From an uncultured Pelolinea sp. (GTDB lineage Bacteria; Chloroflexota; Anaerolineae; Anaerolineales; Anaerolineaceae): a DNA stretch of 5,552 nt. The stretch is from positions 1 through 5,552 of the forward strand of contig CALGUJ010000218.1 of assembly GCA_937902055.1 (NCBI GenBank), given 5' to 3'. This document shows positions 1-5,089 of this stretch, piece after piece. Numbering within the stretch: the first letter of the stretch is position 1; every line of letters starts with the position of its first letter. The position numbers were made by a program, and so were the translations under genes. The notes below the pieces were generated by a model, which saw only the letters and a list, made by a program, of their open reading frames with translations, had not been told where the DNA came from and did not search any database.

Positions 1-1051
1 CCGCGAATAACTGGTCGAAATCGAGTTGCAAGGGTTTGCCTGCCACCACGACATCGATCAATGCGTGCATGAAAGGCATGTCCTGCGGGCGCAGCAGGCC
101 GCGCGCTTCCAACACCGGCAGGGCTTTGCCCATCTGCTCGATCACCAGCGCCGATTCGAGCGTCTCGCCCTTCAGCGCCTCTTTGGCTTCGGCGTAGCTG
201 CGGCCTTCCCCCAGCAGGCGCCCCAGCGTGACCGAGCGCCCGCCCTGGCAGGTGACGAACAGGTCGCCGGCGCCGGGCAACCCGAAAGCAAAATCGGGAT
301 GCGCATCCATCATGCATAAAATAGTGTGGATCTCGGTCGCGCCGCGCGCGAACAAAGCCGCGGCGGTATTGTGCATATAGGCCCCGGCCGCGTCCACTCC
401 TCCGGCGCGGCTCAAAAAGCCGGCGGCCAGCCCAACCCCCAGCGCGTACGCGTTCTTGAGCGCCACGGCCAACTCCAGCGCGACGATCTCACTGGTGGGC
501 TGCACGTGATAGTAATCGGTGCGGAAAATGCCCGCCAGCCACTGGGCTATTTCCAGGTCGCGCGAGCCGAAATAGACGCAGCTCTGGCGCCGGCCGGCCA
601 ATTCGCCGGCGATGCATGGTCCGCCGATGGCGGCCAGCCGCACCTGTGCCCGCAAATCGGCGGGCAGCTCAGAGCGCAGCACTTCCGGCAGGATGATCAA
701 ATCGCCGTCCGCGCCGGCTTCCAATCCTTTGGTCACCCCGATGATGCGCGTGCCGGATTTGACGTAAGGCGCGAGCGTTCGTCCGATCCAGTGTGCGCCC
801 AGAGAATTCACGCCACTCACAATGAAATCGACCCCCTCCAAGGCTTGCCCGATCTCTTCCAGATAAAGGGGCGTGACGTTGCGAGGCAGCTCGCGCTTCA
901 GGCGCGGGTGGAAGTTCTTCTCCTTGCAAATGGCAATGATCTCTTTGTCCAGGTGCGTGCCGACCAGGCGCACCTGGTGCCCGTTATCGCTCAACGGCCA
1001 GGCGACCGCCGTACCCATCACGCCCGCGCCGACAATTGCTGCTGTTGCCAT
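1..1051 (-). CDS. gpsA: GpsA-like NAD(P)H-dependent glycerol-3-phosphate dehydrogenase, 3' end beyond the window
   Basis: Likely a cytoplasmic enzyme that interconverts dihydroxyacetone phosphate and sn-glycerol 3-phosphate, supplying the backbone for phospholipids. I translated 350 residues with no stop before the left edge. Family proteins are usually about 330-350 residues, so little is probably missing. Visible motifs are an N-terminal Rossmann glycine motif GAGVMGTA (8-15), VTKGLE (106-111) with Lys108, GGPCIAGELA (143-152), ALKNAYALGVGLAAG (197-211) with the conserved Lys199, and LPGAGDLFVTC (258-268) followed by GRLLGEG (277-283). The C-terminal ALKN and GAGDL motifs fit GpsA well. The middle motif differs from the usual GPSHAEE-type sequence, which points to a divergent subfamily. 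The ATG at 1051 has AAAGGAGA (1058-1065) 6 nt upstream. It is last in an apparent operon with corA, whose stop is 23 bp upstream. The family is fairly secure; the exact substrate is inferred. Confidence 0.88.
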   Translation of the reverse strand, partial: MATAAIVGAGVMGTAVAWPLSDNGHQVRLVGTHLDKEIIAICKEKNFHPRLKRELPRNVTPLYLEEIGQALEGVDFIVSGVNSLGAHWIGRTLAPYVKSGTRIIGVTKGLEAGADGDLIILPEVLRSELPADLRAQVRLAAIGGPCIAGELAGRRQSCVYFGSRDLEIAQWLAGIFRTDYYHVQPTSEIVALELAVALKNAYALGVGLAAGFLSRAGGVDAAGAYMHNTAAALFARGATEIHTILCMMDAHPDFAFGLPGAGDLFVTCQGGRSVTLGRLLGEGRSYAEAKEALKGETLESALVIEQMGKALPVLEARGLLRPQDMPFMHALIDVVVAGKPLQLDFDQLFA

Positions 1052-1074
1052 AATGAATCTCCTTTGAAAAAAAG

Positions 1075-2055
1075 CTACATCCAGTCGCGCCTGCGCATCC
1101 ACAGGTACATGCCCAGCGGCAGGCCCAGCATGATCGCCATGACGACGTAGAACGCGGGCGAACTGGTCCAGGCGCGCAAATTACCCAGCGGTTCGAAAAA
1201 ATTCATGCCGAAGAAACCGGTCAGGAAGGAGAGCGGCATGAACAGGGTGGTGATGATGGTGAGGGTTTTCATGATGTCGTTCAGGCGGTTGTTGACCACC
1301 GAGAGGTAAGTATCCAGCGCGCCGCTCACCAGGTCGCGCAGGTTTTCGGTGATGTCCTGCACACGCACCAGGTGGTCGTAAACGTCGCGGTAATACATGC
1401 GCTCTTTCTGGCCGACCACCTCGAAATCGCCGCGCGAGAGCTTGTTGAGCACTTCGCGCTGGGGTGAAACGATGCGGCGCATGTTCAACAGCGAGCGCTT
1501 GATGCCGAAGATGTCCTGCAGCATATCGGAGTTGGGTTTTTCCATGACCTGGTCTTCGATATTTTCCACCTTCTCGTCCAGCTTGTCGATCAGCAGCATG
1601 TATTCGTTGGCCAGCTCATCCATGATCTGGTAGAGCAGGTAATTCACGCCGCGCTGCAGCAGGCGCGCGTCGCGCTGGCAGTTTTTTTGCACGACCTCGA
1701 TGGCGCTGATGGGTTCGGGGTGGTAGGTGACCAGATAAGACTTGCCCATGAAGATGTCCAGCTCCAGCGATTTGTTGATGTCGTCCAGCGGCTGGCCGGC
1801 GGGCACGCCTTCGAGCGCCAAATAGAGGTATTCGCCCCAGTCGTCGATCTTGGGGATGTGGGTTTCCACCAGCGCGTCGTCGATGGCCAGCGGATGGAAG
1901 TGGAAGCACTCCTCCATGATCCGGTGCGTCGTTTCCAGGTTATCGTCGTTTAGGTCCAGCCAGAGCAGCTGGTTGTTGGCGGCGAGCGCCTTTTGCACCG
2001 CCTGCGGGTCCGAGGTTTCCGGAACCGTCAATCCTTTTTCAGTAAAGATCCGCAT
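1075..2055 (-). CDS. corA: CorA-family Mg2+/Co2+ transport protein
   Basis: Inner-membrane divalent cation channel of the CorA/MIT family, which as a homopentamer carries Mg2+ and often Co2+ or Ni2+ into the cell. The protein is 326 residues, the normal bacterial length. It has a cytoplasmic alpha/beta domain (about 1-130), then a long charged helical stretch (about 135-260) matching the CorA stalk helix. Two membrane segments follow (about 264-283 and 301-320). The signature GMN is at 283-285 within LTGFFGMNFF; the preceding residue is Phe where many CorAs have Tyr. The tail RRRDWM is the usual short basic cytoplasmic end. The ATG at 2055 is preceded by ACAGGAGG (2063-2070) at a 7-nt spacing, which supports the start. 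It lies 25 bp after the acetyltransferase gene and 23 bp before gpsA, so the three are probably co-transcribed. Family is very likely; the ion preferred here cannot be read from the sequence. Confidence 0.95.
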   Translation of the reverse strand: MRIFTEKGLTVPETSDPQAVQKALAANNQLLWLDLNDDNLETTHRIMEECFHFHPLAIDDALVETHIPKIDDWGEYLYLALEGVPAGQPLDDINKSLELDIFMGKSYLVTYHPEPISAIEVVQKNCQRDARLLQRGVNYLLYQIMDELANEYMLLIDKLDEKVENIEDQVMEKPNSDMLQDIFGIKRSLLNMRRIVSPQREVLNKLSRGDFEVVGQKERMYYRDVYDHLVRVQDITENLRDLVSGALDTYLSVVNNRLNDIMKTLTIITTLFMPLSFLTGFFGMNFFEPLGNLRAWTSSPAFYVVMAIMLGLPLGMYLWMRRRDWM

Positions 2056-2080
2056 CGCCGCGCCTCCTGTATTCCAAAGA

Positions 2081-2584
2081 CTACAAATCCTTGATGAAAT
2101 CAGCTAACAGATCGTCGTACTGCCCGCCGGTGTACATTTGGCTGCAATGGCGGGTGAGGAAATTCTCGGGGTGATCGAGGTCGCCGAAACCCAGCTTGCG
2201 GTAAAGACCGTGCGCCAGGTCGGTGCCCAGCAGCCAGCGGCGGATAACGCGCATTTCGGGATGCTCCAGGATGGCGTTCATCAACAGCACCGAAAGCCCC
2301 TTGCCGCGGTGCTCGTCGATGACGAACACGTCTGTGACCCAGGCGAAGGTGGTGTAATCGGTGACCACGCGCCCGAAACCGACCTGCTGCCCGTTCGCCT
2401 GGTAAACCCCGAAACAGAATGAATTCCGCACCAGCCGCTCCACCAGCTCGATCGGGATGCCGTTCGACCAGTAGGAATCGTTGGCCAGCCAGTTATGGAT
2501 GAAAGCGATGTCGAGCCTGGCCGGGTCGCTGCTGACGAAATAATCGCCGGCCTGTTTTTCCTGGATGATGTTCAATGGACGCAT
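2081..2584 (-). CDS. GNAT-family N-acetyltransferase
   Basis: Predicted cytoplasmic acetyl-CoA-dependent acetyltransferase of 167 residues, a normal length for one GNAT domain. The acetyl-CoA pyrophosphate-binding motif A is at 84-105: strand TDVFVIDE, then HRGKGLSVLLMNAIL. Arg93 and Gly96 fit the R-x-x-G-x-G/A rule, with Ser98 replacing the last Gly/Ala. Strands FCFGVYQANGQQVGFGRVVTD (about 56-76) precede it, and HGLYRKLGF (125-133) is the usual C-terminal GNAT motif B. The NWLANDSYWSNGIP stretch (31-44) resembles a subgroup of uncharacterised GNAT proteins. The substrate (small molecule or protein amine) is unknown. The ATG at 2584 has GAGG (2590-2593) 5 nt upstream. It is the first gene of the apparent operon with corA and gpsA; no functional link among the three is evident. 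Confidence 0.9.
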   Translation of the reverse strand: MRPLNIIQEKQAGDYFVSSDPARLDIAFIHNWLANDSYWSNGIPIELVERLVRNSFCFGVYQANGQQVGFGRVVTDYTTFAWVTDVFVIDEHRGKGLSVLLMNAILEHPEMRVIRRWLLGTDLAHGLYRKLGFGDLDHPENFLTRHCSQMYTGGQYDDLLADFIKDL

Positions 2585-2611
2585 ATTTTCCTCATTAATG
2601 ATTTAATTCCG

Positions 2612-2631
2612 GCAACGGCGGGCGCCGTTGC
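2612..2631 (-). terminator. Perfect 9-bp inverted repeat, possible terminator or leader hairpin
   Basis: The sequence GCAACGGCG-GG-CGCCGTTGC is a perfect palindrome with a 2-nt centre. In RNA it would fold with 7-8 bp and a 4-6 nt loop. On the minus strand it lies after the CHAP gene stop and before the acetyltransferase start. Neither side is followed by a T-run, so it is not a textbook intrinsic terminator. If the promoter at 2653-2681 is real, the hairpin falls about 15-35 nt into the operon leader and ends about 19 nt before the Shine-Dalgarno. It could then be a leader structure or an operator for a dimeric repressor. The structure is seen directly; the role is open. Confidence 0.45.
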
Positions 2632-2652
2632 TTACCTGTAAATATCTCCATA

Positions 2653-2681
2653 ATTATATATACATATATCGTTGCCATCTA
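2653..2681 (-). promoter_or_regulatory. Candidate sigma-70-type promoter of the GNAT-corA-gpsA operon
   Basis: The minus strand has a perfect TATAAT -10 box (2653-2658). A weak -35 candidate TAGATG lies at 2676-2681 with 17-bp spacing, matching the consensus at three of six positions. Transcription would begin near 2645, about 60 nt before the acetyltransferase ATG. Because the area is AT-rich, a chance -10 match is possible. Confidence 0.45.
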
Positions 2682-2705
2682 TGCCATCCACACCGGCGCG
2701 GGAAG

Positions 2706-3836
2706 CTACCCATCCCAGGCGCAGGCCGGCAAGCTGTAATCCGAGCCGGCGCCCGATTGCGGGCCGCCCGCGGGCGTGATGTGCAGAGCGCCGTTGACGT
2801 AGGGGATCTCGACCGCCAGCGCGGAGATCCCGCTGGCGGGCTGCAGGGCAGGCTGGCCCGGCAGCAGCTCCGCCAGGCGGCTCAAAACGCAGGCCAGATA
2901 GTCCGGGCTGGTCAGCGCCAGCGCGCCCGCGGCGGCCAATTGCCCGGTCATGCGGCGGGGCGCGCCGCTTTGCGCGCCGGCGGCCAGTTCATTCAACGTA
3001 TCCGCGGAAATAGTCAGCACCAGCGACTGCGCGCCGCGCGCCCATTGCAACCCTTCCTCTCCATCAGCCGGGACATCAGCAGACTGCGCCAGCAGCGCCG
3101 CCCAGCGCGGCGAATGGATCCAGCCCATGCTGTTCTGCGCTGTATAGACGAAGCCATCAAAATAAAGCTGGCGGTTTTCCAGCGGCAGGGGCAGGGGATC
3201 GGGCTTGATCTCCCAGTTATTTTGCTGCACGACCTCGATCTGGTCGCCGCCAATGCGGTTGACGATCATGGCGTGACCGCCGTCGGCCGAGATGAGGATG
3301 TCGCCCGGTTCGGGCGGCACGGCGCTGCCGTTGGGATAATAACTGAGATCGGTGTATTCCCTGTAAAGCAGGTATTGGGCGTTTTCGGGGGAGAGCAGCC
3401 TGGTTTCCACTTTATAGGCCAACTGATCGGCGATCTGCACCACGCCGATCATCTCGTAGGGGTTCCAAAACGACCCCGGCCACTTGTAAGGGTAGCCCAG
3501 GCGCGCGTCGTAGAGCCACAGGATGAATTCCAGGCATTGAAAGCAGCCGGCCGCCGTGCACTGGTACTGGAAGGGCAGGTAGCCGCTGCTGTCGAAAGGG
3601 CCTTGCAGCGGGTAGATCACCGCCACGCCCTGGCCGGCCAGGATATCCGCTCCCTTGAGGGCAACCTGCGTTTTCAATGCATTGGCGGCATACCCGCGCG
3701 CGGTCAGTTCGGGGTTCTCATCCTCCGCTTGCACGTTTCCAGCCGACAGGTTTAAAACAGTCGCGAGCAAGATAAAAATCGGCATGACCCGATTGAAAAA
3801 AGCCGGTAAAATTCGTTTGCCTTGCGAGAAATCCAT
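2706..3836 (-). CDS. Secreted CHAP-domain protein (predicted cysteine amidase/peptidase)
   Basis: Predicted exported 376-residue protein with a CHAP (NlpC/P60-like) domain. Such domains use Cys-His-Asn/Glu to cut amide bonds in peptidoglycan or glutathionylspermidine-type substrates. A signal peptide is clear: basic start (Lys7, Arg8, Arg16), hydrophobic core (about 18-31) and a likely cleavage after VQA (35-37). The CHAP-like core holds the nucleophile candidate Cys101 in CFQCLEF, PGDILIS (177-183), His188 in GGHAMIV, and Glu201/Asn206 in IEVVQQN. The last ~140 residues (about 237-376) have no motif I recognise. I chose the ATG at 3836. A longer version starting at TTG 3896 would place a good -10 box inside the gene and add 20 residues ahead of a complete signal peptide. 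AGGAG (3851-3855) sits 14 nt upstream of the ATG, which is long. Monocistronic and divergent from the chelatase gene. The CHAP assignment is by motif; the substrate is unknown. Confidence 0.8.
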   Translation of the reverse strand: MDFSQGKRILPAFFNRVMPIFILLATVLNLSAGNVQAEDENPELTARGYAANALKTQVALKGADILAGQGVAVIYPLQGPFDSSGYLPFQYQCTAAGCFQCLEFILWLYDARLGYPYKWPGSFWNPYEMIGVVQIADQLAYKVETRLLSPENAQYLLYREYTDLSYYPNGSAVPPEPGDILISADGGHAMIVNRIGGDQIEVVQQNNWEIKPDPLPLPLENRQLYFDGFVYTAQNSMGWIHSPRWAALLAQSADVPADGEEGLQWARGAQSLVLTISADTLNELAAGAQSGAPRRMTGQLAAAGALALTSPDYLACVLSRLAELLPGQPALQPASGISALAVEIPYVNGALHITPAGGPQSGAGSDYSLPACAWDG

Positions 3837-3870
3837 CGATACCGAAGGCGCTCCTGAACGCGCTGAGTGT

Positions 3871-3899
3871 ATTATAAAGGCAGCGCACCGGCGCAAACA
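3871..3899 (-). promoter_or_regulatory. Candidate promoter of the CHAP-domain gene
   Basis: The minus strand carries a perfect TATAAT (3871-3876). The hexamer 17 bp upstream (TGTTTG, 3894-3899) is a poor -35. The predicted start of transcription near 3864 gives a leader of about 28 nt containing AGGAG. This supports the ATG at 3836 rather than the upstream TTG. Confidence 0.5.
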
Positions 3900-3920
3900 G
3901 GCGCGTTCATTTTTCCAATT

Positions 3921-3949
3921 TTGATCGCCTCAAACGCTGGTGGTAAACT
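3921..3949 (+). promoter_or_regulatory. Candidate sigma-70-type promoter of the chelatase gene
   Basis: A -35 TTGATC (3921-3926) is separated by exactly 17 bp from TAAACT (3944-3949), and a TG one base before the -10 box gives an extended -10. Transcription would start near 3956, about 30 nt before the ATG at 3986. The leader holds AAAGGA (3970-3975), 10 nt before the start codon. The -35 boxes of this and the CHAP promoter are about 20 bp apart, so the two divergent promoters lie back to back. Confidence 0.55.
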
Positions 3950-3985
3950 TACAAAGCATTTCATTGTATAAAGGAAACCTACTGA

Positions 3986-5089
3986 ATGAGAGTCATTTAC
4001 CCATTTACCGCGATTGTTGGACAGGAGCGCATGAAACGCGCCCTGATCTTGAATGCCGTGGAGCCGCGCATCGGCGGCGTGCTGATCCGCGGGGAACGCG
4101 GCACGGCCAAATCCACGGCCGCGCGCGCCCTGGCGGCGCTGCTGCCGCAGGTGAAGGTGGTGGATGATTGCCGCTTTGCCTGCGACCCCGACCGGCCGGA
4201 GACCTGGTGCACCGAGTGCCGCGAGCGCGTCAGCCGCGGCGAAGAGCTGCCGGTCGCGCACCGGCGTACGCCTTTCGTGGATCTGCCGGTTTCCGCCACC
4301 GAAGACCGCGTGGTGGGTACGCTGGATATCGAATCCGCCATTCAAAAAGGCGAGCGACGCTTCGACGCGGGCATCCTGGCGGCGGCCAACCGCGGGCTGC
4401 TCTACATCGACGAAGTCAACCTGCTGGACGACCACGTGGTGGACGTGCTGCTGGATTCGGCCGCCATGGGCATGAACATCGTGGAGCGCGAAGGCATCTC
4501 CTTCACGCACCCGGCGCGTTTCATCCTGGTGGGCACCATGAACCCCGAAGAGGGCGAACTGCGCCCGCAATTGCTGGACCGCTTCGCGCTGTCCGTGGAA
4601 ATTCACGGCATCCGCACCGCGCGCGAGCGCGTGCAGATCATGGAACGCAACCTGGCTTTCGAACAGGACGCCGAAGCCTTCCGCCAGGAATGGCTGCCGC
4701 GCGAGGAAGAACTCTCCAAGCGCATCGATCAGGCGCGCAAGCTGGTGGACGAGGTGGTTTACACCCAGCGCAACCTGCTGGCGATCGCTTCGCTGACCGC
4801 TTCACTGAACGTGGACGGCCACCGCTCGGACCTGGTCATCCTGAAAGCCTCGCGCGCGCATGCCGCGCTGGAAGGCCGCACCCAGATCAACGATCTGGAT
4901 ATCGCGCTGGCCGCCGAACTGGCGCTGCCGCACCGCCTGAAGGGCGGGCCGACCCAGCAGAATGACATCGGCGCCGAAGAGATCAGCCAGAAAATTGAAC
5001 AATTGATCGGCTCGCGCGGCGACGAAGATTTTCCGACCGACGAAGAAAAAGAGCGCAAGCCGGAAACGGACGCCCCAAAAAAAGCGTAA
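3986..5089 (+). CDS. chlI: Magnesium/cobalt-chelatase AAA+ ATPase subunit (ChlI/BchI type); short product of the locus
   Basis: Cytoplasmic AAA+ ATPase that, with a D-type subunit, drives ATP-dependent insertion of Mg2+ or Co2+ into a tetrapyrrole by a large ChlH/CobN subunit. The 367-residue product has Walker A GERGTAKST (36-44; Lys42), Walker B LLYIDEVN (138-145) and a sensor-1 region GTMNPEEGELRPQLLDRF (183-200). Downstream are VDGHRSDL (276-283) and LPHRL (314-318) in the helical lid, where sensor-2-type arginines lie. Four cysteines (62, 66, 75, 78) between Walker A and B form C-x3-C-x8-C-x2-C. The tail from about 340 is charged and low-complexity (DEDFPTDEEKERKPE), like the linker of I-D fusion proteins, and ends APKKA-stop. 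The start has AAAGGA upstream. The stop is one codon after an A7 slippery site, and homology continues in the -1 frame. No chlH or cobN is in view, so Mg versus Co cannot be decided; cobalt (vitamin B12) is my guess for a non-phototroph. Confidence 0.93.
   Translation: MRVIYPFTAIVGQERMKRALILNAVEPRIGGVLIRGERGTAKSTAARALAALLPQVKVVDDCRFACDPDRPETWCTECRERVSRGEELPVAHRRTPFVDLPVSATEDRVVGTLDIESAIQKGERRFDAGILAAANRGLLYIDEVNLLDDHVVDVLLDSAAMGMNIVEREGISFTHPARFILVGTMNPEEGELRPQLLDRFALSVEIHGIRTARERVQIMERNLAFEQDAEAFRQEWLPREEELSKRIDQARKLVDEVVYTQRNLLAIASLTASLNVDGHRSDLVILKASRAHAALEGRTQINDLDIALAAELALPHRLKGGPTQQNDIGAEEISQKIEQLIGSRGDEDFPTDEEKERKPETDAPKKA
5077..5083 (+). promoter_or_regulatory. Slippery heptamer A_AAA_AAA for -1 ribosomal frameshifting
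   Basis: In the ChlI frame the codons read CCA AAA AAA GCG TAA, so the seven A's sit in the X_XXY_YYZ phase needed for tandem -1 slippage of two lysyl-tRNAs. After slipping, decoding resumes at AGC (5083-5085) and continues SVKGEETGDL into the D-type region. The 0-frame stop TAA (5087-5089) follows one codon later. I found no strong Shine-Dalgarno-like stimulator 10-15 nt upstream. A one-base indel in this homopolymer is the main alternative. Confidence 0.7.

Larger units (their letters stand above)
2585..2705. other. AT-rich intergenic region between the CHAP gene and the GNAT-corA-gpsA operon
   Basis: This 121-bp gap separates two same-strand (minus) genes. About 2635-2672 is strikingly AT-rich (repeated ATAT steps) against GC-rich surroundings. 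It carries a candidate promoter for the operon and a perfect inverted repeat, both listed separately. I see no small gene or tRNA in it. Confidence 0.7.

Noticed and set aside
326..1150. Long plus-strand open frame opposite gpsA and the end of corA
   Set aside because: It mirrors the codons of clearly homologous minus-strand genes, ends inside corA and has a Gln/Arg/Ala-rich composition with no recognisable domain.
2628..3755. 375-codon plus-strand open frame opposite the CHAP gene
   Set aside because: The other strand has a signal peptide and catalytic motifs. This frame is Gln/Arg-rich shadow sequence starting in the AT-rich gap without a ribosome binding site.
3967..3972. TATAAA as a -10 box for the chelatase gene
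   Set aside because: Transcription would start only a few bases before the ATG and exclude the Shine-Dalgarno. The TTGATC/TAAACT pair at 3921-3949 fits better.
3872..4606. 244-codon minus-strand open frame opposite the chelatase start
   Set aside because: It overlaps the Walker A and Walker B coding region of chlI and has the His/Gln/Arg-rich look of an antisense shadow.
5077..5083. Transcriptional slippage at the A7 run
   Set aside because: Polymerase slippage usually needs longer runs (about nine or more A's). The exact codon phase and downstream stem fit ribosomal slippage better, though it is not excluded.
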